The notes beneath the pieces were generated by a model. The model was not told the DNA's origin, did no database searches, and saw nothing but the letters and a program-made list of their open reading frames with translations. A stretch of DNA of 11,661 nt from Bacillota bacterium (GTDB lineage Bacteria; Bacillota; Clostridia; Oscillospirales; Ruminococcaceae). The position numbers and the translations under genes are program-made. Numbering within the stretch: the stretch's first letter is position 1; each line of letters begins with the position of its first letter. This document shows, in pieces, positions 1 to 7,507 of this stretch. The DNA lies in contig JAEZYS010000020.1 of assembly GCA_023418925.1 (NCBI GenBank), positions 1-11,661 of the forward strand, read 5' to 3'.

Positions 1-1
1 C

Positions 2-541
2 ATCTACCCAATTGCTGATTTAGAATCATCACAGGCATTAGCAGAATCTCCGATGTTTAACCGTTATAATCCCTTGTTAAGTGAGATTTCCTCACCCATA
101 TCTACGGATGAAAAGGGATATCTTGTATTACCGAACAGTGCCTCCTTTAAAGATGCAAAGAAAGAGGTTACCTTTTACCCTGCATCCGAACAGACTACGA
201 CACCTCAGAACAATACTGTCGTAGGTAAGATCTCATATTCCTATAACGGTAAGTATGTCGGTGGCGCTGACATTCTATATAATAATGATCAGCCCTTGCG
301 ATTAACGCACTCTGAAGCAGAAAAAAATAACCCTACTTCCGCCCCCGAGGATTCTTCGACGGCGAAAGAGGATAAGAGCCTTCGTCCGATAATTCTGAGT
401 GGTATTGTAGGATTATTCGTATTAATAATAATTCTGTATTTTGTATTAGTTGAAGCTCCACGTCTGAAACGTAGAAATGCTTATTATAAAAAACGAGCGA
501 AACGGAAATTATATAAAGATGATAATTTTCTGGATTTATAA
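2..541 (+). CDS. C-terminal part of a probable D-alanyl-D-alanine carboxypeptidase (5' end outside window)
   Basis: The frame is open from the first bases of the window, so this is the last 179 codons of a gene that starts upstream; the ATG at 53 is internal. What remains is an extracytoplasmic segment with VLPNSASFKD and VGKISYSYNGKYVGGADI, which resembles the beta-rich C-terminal domain following the catalytic domain in PBP5/DacF-type carboxypeptidases. A Ser/Glu-rich linker comes next, then one hydrophobic helix (from about LRPIILSG to YFVLV) and a very basic tail (RLKRRN, KKRAKRK). That gives a C-terminal anchor with a cytoplasmic basic end. Enzymes of this family trim the terminal D-Ala from peptidoglycan stem peptides. 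The SxxK, SxN and KTG catalytic motifs would lie upstream and cannot be checked, so the family call is inferred from the C-terminal part alone. Another anchored cell-wall protein is possible. Confidence 0.6.
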   Translation: MYPIADLESSQALAESPMFNRYNPLLSEISSPISTDEKGYLVLPNSASFKDAKKEVTFYPASEQTTTPQNNTVVGKISYSYNGKYVGGADILYNNDQPLRLTHSEAEKNNPTSAPEDSSTAKEDKSLRPIILSGIVGLFVLIIILYFVLVEAPRLKRRNAYYKKRAKRKLYKDDNFLDL

Positions 542-1534
542 TTATTGACCATAGGATGCGAATAGGGCTGCAATTTCATCTGCAGATAAAGCCTTATTCG
601 CGTCTTCATATAGGGGCTTTATCTCTTTAATTTGGGTTTCCGGCTCTTCCGCTTCCAGTTTGCTTATGGCTTCTTCGGAGCTAGATTCCTCCTGAACCGC
701 AGATGTACTCCAACCGTTACTTAACTCTGTCGCCTCCAGCTCCACACTTGAATTCCAGCCTATGTTTTCTTCCTCCGGGAGGGTATCTGCATCACTGTTC
801 CAACCGCTAACCTTAGCACCCAACTCTATTTCTGCATCTACTTCCCATCCTGTCTCAGTAAGGTTCTCTACTCTTGGTTCTGTATTTATATTCCAGCTGT
901 TCTCAGAATATTGATTACTCACAGATGGTGCCTGAACAGTAATACTCATATTCTGTAACTCCTGTTGTAACACCTGAGTACTATCCTTAATTTGATCTGC
1001 TATCCTGCCAAGCAGCTCTATTGTCTCTGCTTGATTTCCTGACTCACTGATGGCTTTCATCAACTGTCCTGTATTCTCTTTATTATAATTAACCTCAAGG
1101 CTAAGGGACTTTTTCTGTCCTTCCAGCGCCTTCATCTGTAAATCGGTAAGCATTTGAAGGGCCTTGGCATTATTCCCCTCCATGGAGTCCACTCTATCGA
1201 TAAGCTTCTCCAATTGCTCGGAAATTGCCGCTGTATTCTTCTTTGTCGCAGTATAAGTTGCTTTCTGCAGGTTCAGTAATTCATTATAACGTTCATTTAA
1301 GCGCACTGTCTCCTCAAGATACATCTTGTCAATATATTTTTGTATCTCTTTCCCGCTATCTGACAGCTTGCTTCGAATGGAGTCCATCAAAAGGTACCCC
1401 GTTATCAGTATAACTATGCCAAGCGCTATTATATTGAATAGATTACCCTCTCCTGCTTCCATAAAATATGCTTCTGTAATAACAGAGCCTAAAAAGCATA
1501 AGCTAAAAAAAATAATATTTAATTTCTTCTTCAT
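542..1534 (-). CDS. Unrecognised membrane-anchored coiled-coil protein with Trp repeats and FliM/FliN-like tail
   Basis: I do not recognise a named family for this 330-aa protein. Two hydrophobic helices at the N-terminus (about residues 5-22 and 32-50) should form a membrane hairpin. Residues about 55-200 are charged and heptad-like (for example SEQLEKLIDRVDSMEG), consistent with a cytoplasmic coiled coil. Residues 205-300 are acidic and low in complexity, with tryptophans at 214, 230, 245, 260 and 275, four of them preceded by Gly (GW). The protein ends in LSADEIAALFASYGQ, which resembles the LSQxEIDALL peptide at the N-terminus of FliM and FliN. The start is an ATG preceded by AGGGG about 9 bases upstream. 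It stands alone: it faces the plus-strand gene tail to tail and is separated from phoR by 325 bases. A scaffold or docking role is inference only. That it is a real gene is well supported by its length, composition and ribosome binding site. Confidence 0.85.
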   Translation of the reverse strand: MKKKLNIIFFSLCFLGSVITEAYFMEAGEGNLFNIIALGIVILITGYLLMDSIRSKLSDSGKEIQKYIDKMYLEETVRLNERYNELLNLQKATYTATKKNTAAISEQLEKLIDRVDSMEGNNAKALQMLTDLQMKALEGQKKSLSLEVNYNKENTGQLMKAISESGNQAETIELLGRIADQIKDSTQVLQQELQNMSITVQAPSVSNQYSENSWNINTEPRVENLTETGWEVDAEIELGAKVSGWNSDADTLPEEENIGWNSSVELEATELSNGWSTSAVQEESSSEEAISKLEAEEPETQIKEIKPLYEDANKALSADEIAALFASYGQ

Positions 1535-1859
1535 ACAGATCTGCCCCTATCCTCGCCTTATCAGCGACTTCGATTTTTTGACGAAAGTCGCATTTTAATA
1601 TATATCGTCATAACGATATAAAAAGTTTACGCCTAGGACTAAAGTTTTATTTACACCTGTTCTATGTATGCCAATCCTAGTGAACCTCGTTCCCTTTCCG
1701 CATGACATTTGTGAAATAATCCTTTAATACAAGAAAAGAGCTCGACATAAAATTATGCTCCCATAATGGTACTCAGTTTAAAATAAAACTGTTCACTTTA
1801 AGGGGATAGCATATCTTAATCGAACTCTGTTTAGCCATAAATGTTATATTCATCATGTA
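1535..1859. other. Intergenic region between phoR and the 330-aa gene, with small inverted repeats
   Basis: No credible coding region is seen in these 325 bases. Near the 330-aa gene there are two inverted repeats. One is an imperfect stem at 1564-1591 (GCGACTT pairing with AAGTCGC, plus CG/CG after a bulge). The other is a perfect 8-bp stem at 1601-1620. Nearer phoR there are weak AT-rich hairpins at 1752-1767 (ATTATG/CATAAT) and 1774-1791 (CAGTTT/AAACTG). One of these might help end the pst-pho transcript, but neither has a strong GC stem or a long T-run. I could not find a convincing -35/-10 pair for the 330-aa gene here, though one must exist if it has its own promoter. Confidence 0.5.
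1601..1620. repeat. Perfect 8-bp inverted repeat upstream of the 330-aa gene
   Basis: TATATCGT and ACGATATA are exact reverse complements separated by a 4-base loop (CATA). The repeat lies 67-86 bases upstream of the 330-aa start codon and next to a second imperfect stem (1564-1591). Its symmetry and position fit an operator or a hairpin in the 5' leader. No T-run follows it on the minus strand, so it is not an obvious terminator. Confidence 0.5.
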
Positions 1860-3287
1860 TTATTCGGTCTTATCTACCTGCTCGGTGAATAACTCGGAAT
1901 GCTTTGGTAGCCTCACCGTAAACTTTGTGCCCTCACCTATTTTGCTTTGTACCTCAATGGAGCCATTGTAATAATTGACAATATGCTTCACTATGGAAAG
2001 TCCGAGGCCTGTTCCGCCTACTTTTTTACTACGTCCCTTATCTACTCGATAAAAGCGTTCAAAAATTCTTACCTTAGCATCCTCAGGTATTCCGACTCCA
2101 GTATCTTCCACAATAATAATAATTGCATTTTGTTCGGAGGTTACGGTAACCCCTACCTTCCCCTCCGGCTTATTATATTTTATGGCATTTATGATCAGGT
2201 TACTCAACAGCTCTCGAAGCTGCTGGGTGTTAGCATATATCATGAGCGGTCTGCAACTGGTGTTAATATTTACCTGATATTCCTTGGCAAGTGGCTCTAG
2301 CGAGGTACAGACCTCCTTTACGAGAGGAGCAAGGCGTACATCCGACAAGGTAACCTCTGCTTCCTTCGTCTCCAGTCTTGATATCATCAGAATATCATTA
2401 ATCAGACTTGTCATGTTGATGGTTTCCTTCTTGATTCTTGAAAGGAAATCCTTCTTCATATTCTCATCTGCTACAATATTATTCTCCAATAATTCCAGAT
2501 AACCACGAACTGAGGTAAGAGGTGTCTTAAGTTCATGAGAAACATTGGAGAAAAATTCCTGACGAACCATACGTTCAAATTCAATTCGATCGATTGATTC
2601 TTTAACAGACTGGGACATCTTCATTGTGGTATCTGCTATGACATTCATCTCGTTATATTTATATTTTTTAAAATGAAACTCCGGCTTATCCTGTGATAGC
2701 TTATTTAGCTCCCCAGCGATTTCATTCAGAGGCTTCGTTACAGAGCAGGCAAAACTGTTCGCAATAAAAATAGATACGATCAAAGTAACTCCGATACTGA
2801 TTAGGATAGCAGGAAACAGTAAGCCGGCATACTGCTCAACTCCGGAGAATGGAACTGCCATACGGATAATATATTCATGATTTTCAGAGACAGTGGCAAC
2901 ATACAGCATGGGCAGTCTTAAGGGTTCCGATTTACGTGTTGCATAACCGAGGCCATTTACCAATGCTTCTTTCACCTCTTCACGGTCACTATGATTCTCC
3001 ATGGTGTTACTGTCTTCTACCTCACTATCCGCAATGACCTTACCGTTAAGATCAATTACCGTAAAACGGGTCCGTTCATTCCCTTCCACCTGCTTCAACG
3101 CATCTACCTGAACTTTAAGATTACCCTCATAGTCCAAGCTATGATCTGTAATTTTAACCGTATAGAGCATATTTTCCTCGGTACGGTCTAGTATAATCTG
3201 GCTGATGGCTGTACTAAAAATACTGCCGCATAGGACAAGCGCCAGTGATACTATAAGTATAAATCTCTGAAATATTGCTCGTTTCAC
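1860..3287 (-). CDS. phoR: Phosphate sensor histidine kinase PhoR
   Basis: This 475-aa membrane kinase should sense phosphate status and phosphorylate PhoP. Domains in order are: TM1 (about 8-32), an extracytoplasmic domain of roughly 120 residues, TM2 (about 155-178), HAMP (about 179-235), HisKA with the phospho-accepting H251 in SHELKTP, and a HATPase. The HATPase shows an N box (N363/N367), G1 DTGVGI (395-400), an F box ERFYR (410-414) and G2 GGTGLGL (424-430). There is no room for a PAS domain between HAMP and HisKA, unlike Bacillus subtilis PhoR. The start is GTG, with GGAGG four bases upstream; no upstream ATG competes and the first internal ATG (residue 40) would remove TM1. It is the last gene of the operon, 18 bases after phoP. 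The name rests on operon context; the sequence alone gives a PhoR/ResE-like kinase. Confidence 0.93.
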   Translation of the reverse strand: MKRAIFQRFILIVSLALVLCGSIFSTAISQIILDRTEENMLYTVKITDHSLDYEGNLKVQVDALKQVEGNERTRFTVIDLNGKVIADSEVEDSNTMENHSDREEVKEALVNGLGYATRKSEPLRLPMLYVATVSENHEYIIRMAVPFSGVEQYAGLLFPAILISIGVTLIVSIFIANSFACSVTKPLNEIAGELNKLSQDKPEFHFKKYKYNEMNVIADTTMKMSQSVKESIDRIEFERMVRQEFFSNVSHELKTPLTSVRGYLELLENNIVADENMKKDFLSRIKKETINMTSLINDILMISRLETKEAEVTLSDVRLAPLVKEVCTSLEPLAKEYQVNINTSCRPLMIYANTQQLRELLSNLIINAIKYNKPEGKVGVTVTSEQNAIIIIVEDTGVGIPEDAKVRIFERFYRVDKGRSKKVGGTGLGLSIVKHIVNYYNGSIEVQSKIGEGTKFTVRLPKHSELFTEQVDKTE

Positions 3288-3305
3288 GTACCCTCCGATA
3301 TTTAA

Positions 3306-3986
3306 CTATGTTTTAGAGAATCGATATCCTACACTTCGAACTGTCTTTATGCGTTCAACACCAATTGTTCCAAGTTTCTGACGCAGGGTACGGATATGAA
3401 TATCCAGTGTTCTGGATTCTCCATCGTATTCATAACCCCAGATCTGATTCAACAGCTCATCTCTGCTGACTACCCTTACATCATGATCAATCAAATACAT
3501 TAATAGCTCATATTCCTTATAAGTAAGCTCAACCGGATTACCATTGTTGGTCACCTCTCTTGTCTGAGGGTTAATCTTCAAGGTATCGATTATAATCATA
3601 TCACTTACATCCTCATTCTTCGATCTGCGAAGCAGGGAGCGAATTCTGGCAGCAAGTTCCAAGACTCCAAAGGGCTTAGTGATGTAATCATCTGCACCGA
3701 CATCAAGTCCCATTACCTTGTCTAATTCCTTATCCTTTGCCGTAAGGCAAATAACAGGAGTGCCTTTTAATTGAATATCCTGTCTTAATATACGAATTGC
3801 CGATAAACCATCCATCCCCGGTAGCATCAGATCAAATATTGCAAGATCCGGATGCTCCTCTTTCATATCCCTTAACGCTGGCTCCGCTGCTTCGTAGGCT
3901 TTTATGGAATATCCGAAGCCTTCCAGCGCAATCTTAAGCAACTCTCTGATATTCTCATCATCTTCGATTACATAGATTCGTTCCAT
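3306..3986 (-). CDS. phoP: Phosphate regulon response regulator PhoP/PhoB (OmpR family)
   Basis: This DNA-binding regulator is phosphorylated by PhoR and should activate the pst operon. The receiver domain (about 1-120) has the acidic pair D9/D10, phospho-acceptor D52 in FDLMLPGMDG, T82 and K104 (TKPFG). A winged-helix domain (about 130-226) follows, with the recognition helix around RTLDIHIRTLRQKLG and the C-terminal hairpin VRSVGYRF. I place the start at the ATG at 3986 (226 aa) because GGAG lies six bases upstream of it. The in-frame ATG at 3998 would add four residues (MEII) but has no ribosome binding site, and its own bases overlap the GGAG. It follows phoU by 28 bases and precedes phoR by 18. 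It is called phoB in some clostridial annotations. Confidence 0.95.
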   Translation of the reverse strand: MERIYVIEDDENIRELLKIALEGFGYSIKAYEAAEPALRDMKEEHPDLAIFDLMLPGMDGLSAIRILRQDIQLKGTPVICLTAKDKELDKVMGLDVGADDYITKPFGVLELAARIRSLLRRSKNEDVSDMIIIDTLKINPQTREVTNNGNPVELTYKEYELLMYLIDHDVRVVSRDELLNQIWGYEYDGESRTLDIHIRTLRQKLGTIGVERIKTVRSVGYRFSKT

Positions 3987-4014
3987 TATAATCTCCATTC
4001 TATTAATACACAGC

Positions 4015-4677
4015 TTATAGGATTCTTACATTATTAACAGAGCCGGTTTCATGGAATTCTGTCCATTCACAGATGTTTACTGCATGGTCTCCGATACGCT
4101 CAAAATACTTTGCTATCATAAGAATATCGACACATTGATCAACATGCTGGGTGGAAGATCGTAACAGAGATGCCACCTCATCCTTCACCTTATCAAAAAG
4201 TTCATCTACAACATCATCACGCTTCATGATTTCTTTCGCTTCTTCTACATTCACCATGGTAAATGCACGAACTGCATCATGAACCATGGATTTCGCAACA
4301 ACACCCATCTCCGGAATATGTTTTACCAGATCATAAACCGTATCCCGTTTCTCGCGTATAATAAGCTCAGCGATATCGGCTGCATGGTCACCGATTCGTT
4401 CCATATCTGTAACAACCTTTAACGCTGTTGTAACAATTCTTAAGTCTCTGGCAACCGGCTGTTGCTTCAGAATCAAGGAAAGACATCTTGCCTCGATGGT
4501 TTTTTCTATATCATTAACATTTCTATCTCCCTGTATAATTTCATTTGCCAAAGCTTCATTCTGTCCCTCAAAAGCAACTAAGGTTTTTTCAATAGCAGCT
4601 TCAATAAGCTGCCCCATTTCTACAAGATTCTCTTTTAATAACTGGAGCTCATGTTCAAAGCTAAGTCGAGCGGTCAT
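4015..4677 (-). CDS. phoU: Phosphate transport/signalling regulator PhoU
   Basis: PhoU is a cytoplasmic all-helical protein that couples the state of the Pst transporter to PhoR and restrains phosphate uptake and the Pho response when phosphate is plentiful. At 220 aa it has the usual length, with two three-helix PhoU repeats. Each carries a metal-binding motif: MERIGDHAADIAE (92-104, E93 and D97) and FERIGDHAVNICEW (192-205, E193 and D197). The ATG is preceded by a strong AAAGGAGGT site about eight bases away. It lies 61 bases after pstB and 28 bases before phoP, which is the usual clostridial order. Confidence 0.97.
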   Translation of the reverse strand: MTARLSFEHELQLLKENLVEMGQLIEAAIEKTLVAFEGQNEALANEIIQGDRNVNDIEKTIEARCLSLILKQQPVARDLRIVTTALKVVTDMERIGDHAADIAELIIREKRDTVYDLVKHIPEMGVVAKSMVHDAVRAFTMVNVEEAKEIMKRDDVVDELFDKVKDEVASLLRSSTQHVDQCVDILMIAKYFERIGDHAVNICEWTEFHETGSVNNVRIL

Positions 4678-4738
4678 AATAATACCTCCTTTTATTTATA
4701 ATTATAGTTGAAGTGGTTTCCCGTGTCAAATCTCGGTA

Positions 4739-5497
4739 TCAACCGAATCTACCAGTAATATAATCCTCCGTTCTCTTATCAACCGGTCTGGTGAACAGGG
4801 TATCTGTCGGGGCAAACTCAATTACCTCACCAACAAGAAAGAACGCCGTATAATCGGAGATTCTAGCCGCCTGTTGCATATTATGGGTAACAATGGCAAC
4901 CGTATATTTTTCTTTCAGCTCAGACATCAGGTCCTCTATCTTTAATGTGGAAATCGGGTCAAGTGCAGAGGTCGGCTCATCCATCAGGATTACCTCCGGT
5001 TCTACTGCTAAGGCTCTGGCAATGCAAAGTCGTTGCTGCTGTCCTCCGGACAAACCAAGCGCAGACTTCTTAAGTCGATCCTTCACTTCATCAAAGAGAG
5101 CCGCCCCCCGGAGACTTTCCTCTACGATCTGATCCAGCTTCGCTTTTGACTTAATCCCATGGATTCTTGGACCATAAGCTACATTATCATAGATGGACAT
5201 CGGAAATGGATTGGGTTGCTGGAATACCATACCGATTTTCTTTCGAAGTAACGTTGTATCAACCCTCGGATCGTAGATATTCTCGCCATCCAAGGTAACC
5301 ATACCTTCAATCTTAACGCCTGTGACGAGATCATTCATACGGTTCAATGTCTTTAGAAAGGTTGATTTTCCACATCCGGAAGGACCGATAAACGCAGTGA
5401 TGGCTTTTTCCTTGATGTTCATATCAATACCCTTTAATGCATGGTTCGTACCATAATAAAGATGTAAATTTTTCGTATTAATCTTATCCTTTAACAT
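4739..5497 (-). CDS. pstB: Phosphate ABC transporter ATP-binding protein PstB
   Basis: This is the ATPase that powers high-affinity phosphate import by PstSCAB at the inner face of the membrane. At 252 aa it is full length. Visible motifs are Walker A GPSGCGKST (38-46), the Q-loop in VFQQPNPFPMSIYDN (Q93/Q94), ABC signature LSGGQQQR (149-156), Walker B VILMDEP (169-175) with catalytic E174, D-loop SALD, and H-loop H205 in VTHNMQQA. The QQPNPFPMSIYDNVAYGPR stretch and the C-terminal EDYITGRFG are characteristic of PstB rather than other ABC ATPases. A GGAG site lies seven bases before the ATG. It starts 31 bases after pstA ends. Confidence 0.98.
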   Translation of the reverse strand: MLKDKINTKNLHLYYGTNHALKGIDMNIKEKAITAFIGPSGCGKSTFLKTLNRMNDLVTGVKIEGMVTLDGENIYDPRVDTTLLRKKIGMVFQQPNPFPMSIYDNVAYGPRIHGIKSKAKLDQIVEESLRGAALFDEVKDRLKKSALGLSGGQQQRLCIARALAVEPEVILMDEPTSALDPISTLKIEDLMSELKEKYTVAIVTHNMQQAARISDYTAFFLVGEVIEFAPTDTLFTRPVDKRTEDYITGRFG

Positions 5498-5528
5498 ATA
5501 TGTCTCCGTTCTGCCTTTCGAGCATTCT

Positions 5529-6410
5529 CTATTTGTTCACATTGAATTTATTAGATAGATATTTCGTCAGCATATTAATTCCGAATACAATCACTAATAG
5601 TACCAGGGCAATCCCAAAGGCTGAATCATACTGCGCTTTCTCCATACTAAGGAAAAGCTGAATCGTTAATGTACCACCGGGTTGAACTACCTTCTCCAGT
5701 AAGCCCTCACCGTACTGTCCAAGTTTAGGCAGTAGATAGCCACTTCCGGCAGTGAATAAAAGGGCTGCCGATTCACCTACGATACGCCCGATGGATAAGA
5801 TGATTCCGGTTATAATGCCTGGCATAGCAGAAGGTAGGAGAATCGTCCGTATCATATACCATTTTGTAGCACCGATTCCTAAAGCACCACTGCGATAACT
5901 TACCGGTACTGTCTTTAACGCCTCCTGAGTATTTCTGGTGATTAACGGCAATACCATAAGTGATAGTGTTAATGCGCCCGTCAGTATGGAATAGCCTAGT
6001 TTTAATGTAATTCCAAAGAACACATAGCCAAAAAGTCCAAATACTATGGAAGGAATACCTGCCAGAGTCTCTGTCGTAAACTCAATCAGGCTGACCAGTT
6101 TTCCGGGCTTCGCATATTCATTCAGATAAATGGCTGCCCCTACACCAAAGGGAACTGCAATAAGCAAGGTTATTATAATAATATATATGGTATTTACTAT
6201 ATTTCCAGCAATACCGAAGGTACCCTTGATCGCACTTGGTACTGTAGTCAGAAAAGACCAGCTGATTGAGGAAATCCCCCGAAAAGTAACATAACCAACA
6301 ATACCTGCTAACAATAAGATCGAAACCGATGCACAGAAATAGATGAGGGCATGCGCAAAGGCATCCAGTGGCTTTCTTTTCTTATCATAAATGCTATTAG
6401 CTGTCAGCAT
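5529..6410 (-). CDS. pstA: Phosphate ABC transporter permease PstA
   Basis: This is one of the two membrane subunits forming the phosphate channel with PstC. The 293-aa protein has about six hydrophobic helices, for example near 22-43, 72-98 and 265-284. Its EAA loop, which contacts PstB, is at about 163-194 (EALKTVPVSYRSGALGIGAT). The conserved segments TLAGIPSIVFGLFG (115-128) and GRIVGESAALLFTAG (208-222) identify it as PstA. The start codon overlaps the end of pstC by 14 bases, and a GGGAGG site lies inside the last pstC codons, which suggests translational coupling and equal amounts of the two permeases. Confidence 0.97.
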   Translation of the reverse strand: MLTANSIYDKKRKPLDAFAHALIYFCASVSILLLAGIVGYVTFRGISSISWSFLTTVPSAIKGTFGIAGNIVNTIYIIIITLLIAVPFGVGAAIYLNEYAKPGKLVSLIEFTTETLAGIPSIVFGLFGYVFFGITLKLGYSILTGALTLSLMVLPLITRNTQEALKTVPVSYRSGALGIGATKWYMIRTILLPSAMPGIITGIILSIGRIVGESAALLFTAGSGYLLPKLGQYGEGLLEKVVQPGGTLTIQLFLSMEKAQYDSAFGIALVLLVIVFGINMLTKYLSNKFNVNK

Positions 6411-7335
6411 TATCTTTTCCTCCCTTCATCACTCTGTTCAGTACCAGATTGATAATCATAATGAAGGTAAACAATACTAATCCTATCGTAAATAAGACTC
6501 TCTTATGTGTATCGGCCGAATAAGACATCTCACTTACCACAGCAGTGGTTAAGAAGCGCACCGAATTAAAAGGTAGTGGTATATTTGCTCCGTTTCCTGC
6601 AACTAAGCTGATTGCCATGGCTTCACCGATGGCTCTGCCGACACCTAGTACAACTGCTGTAACAATACCAGATTTTGCTGCGGGGATAAGTACCTTAAAT
6701 ATAGTCTGGATATGGGTTGCGCCTAATGCCAAGGATGCCTGCTTATAATGCTTTGGTACAGCCCTTAAGGCAGCTTCACTAATATTGATTACAGTTGGCA
6801 GGATCATGATTGCCAGTACCAACACGGCAGATATTAGATTAGAGCCACCGGTAAACTGATGCGTCGGATCATCTTTATATATTACCATTTCTAATTTATA
6901 GATTAATGGGTTAAGTATCAGAATTCCCAGCAGACCATAAACCACAGAGGGGATTCCCGCCAGTAACTCAACGGCCGGTTTTACAACTCCAGCCAGCTGC
7001 TTTGGAGCTGTCTCAGCCAAAAATACTGCAGTCATAACTCCAATCGGAACACCAATCAGAATAGCTAAAGAGGTACCAATAATGGATGTAAGGATAACAT
7101 AAAGGATACCATAGCTGGGTTCCGCAGCCGTTGGCGCCCATTTTGTACTAAATAGAATATCAATCAGACCAACCTCAAAAATTGCAGGAGTACCGCTGAT
7201 AATCATATATAAGGAAATAGAAAATACCGCTAATACAGCGAAAAATGCACAGACAATGAATATCACCTCTGCTATTTTCTCGACTGTATTTTTCGTATTA
7301 TAACTTCCTATGATAGAATAACTTTTCTCACTCAT
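6397..7335 (-). CDS. pstC: Phosphate ABC transporter permease PstC
   Basis: This is the second membrane subunit of the phosphate importer. At 312 aa it has a long first helix (about 20-46), helices near 78-106, 120-142, 168-186 and 222-246, and a last helix (about 281-300). The EAA loop that docks PstB is at about 187-218 (EAALRAVPKHYKQASLALGAT). ELLAGIPSVVYGLLG (123-137) and GRAIGEAMAISLVAGN (233-248) are typical PstC segments. The ATG is preceded by GGAAGGGG. It lies 172 bases downstream of pstS across a perfect hairpin, so its level is probably below that of pstS. Its 3' end overlaps pstA. Confidence 0.97.
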   Translation of the reverse strand: MSEKSYSIIGSYNTKNTVEKIAEVIFIVCAFFAVLAVFSISLYMIISGTPAIFEVGLIDILFSTKWAPTAAEPSYGILYVILTSIIGTSLAILIGVPIGVMTAVFLAETAPKQLAGVVKPAVELLAGIPSVVYGLLGILILNPLIYKLEMVIYKDDPTHQFTGGSNLISAVLVLAIMILPTVINISEAALRAVPKHYKQASLALGATHIQTIFKVLIPAAKSGIVTAVVLGVGRAIGEAMAISLVAGNGANIPLPFNSVRFLTTAVVSEMSYSADTHKRVLFTIGLVLFTFIMIINLVLNRVMKGGKDNADS

Positions 7336-7436
7336 ACATGCCCCTTCCAGAACTTTTTATTCAATAATATTCTTACCAAGATCATGACTCAATATATATA
7401 CTGCCCATAATCAATAGCTTTACTATCGGAATAATT

Positions 7437-7480
7437 CTTCCTTATAAGAAGTTATTAACTGCTCTCTTCTTATAAGGAAG
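7437..7480. terminator. Perfect 15-bp hairpin between pstS and pstC (attenuator / mRNA stabiliser)
   Basis: CTTCCTTATAAGAAG (7437-7451) and CTTCTTATAAGGAAG (7466-7480) are exact reverse complements with a 14-base loop. On the plus strand six T residues follow directly, as in an intrinsic terminator. On the minus strand, in the direction of the pst operon, the hairpin is followed only by GAATTATT, so termination there should be partial. Its place after the gene for the abundant binding protein fits a leaky terminator or a 3'-end stabiliser that keeps pstS mRNA above pstCAB. The hairpin is certain from the sequence; its function is inferred. Confidence 0.8.
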
Positions 7481-7507
7481 TTTTTTCATAATCTTTATCT
7501 TCTCTTA

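Noticed and set aside
1326..1598. Plus-strand reading frame opposite the start of the 330-aa gene
   Set aside because: It lies antisense to a better-supported gene with a membrane hairpin and ribosome binding site, has no convincing ribosome binding site and resembles no protein. The other short plus-strand frames opposite phoR, phoU, pstB, pstC and pstS are rejected for the same reason.
1752..1767. Hairpin ATTATG/CATAAT as terminator of the pst-pho operon
   Set aside because: The stem has six mostly A-T pairs and only three T residues follow on the minus strand. It is too weak to call, although no better terminator was found after phoR.
3987..3998. Upstream ATG at 3998 as start codon of phoP
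   Set aside because: No ribosome binding site precedes it, and its bases form part of the GGAG that serves the ATG at 3986.
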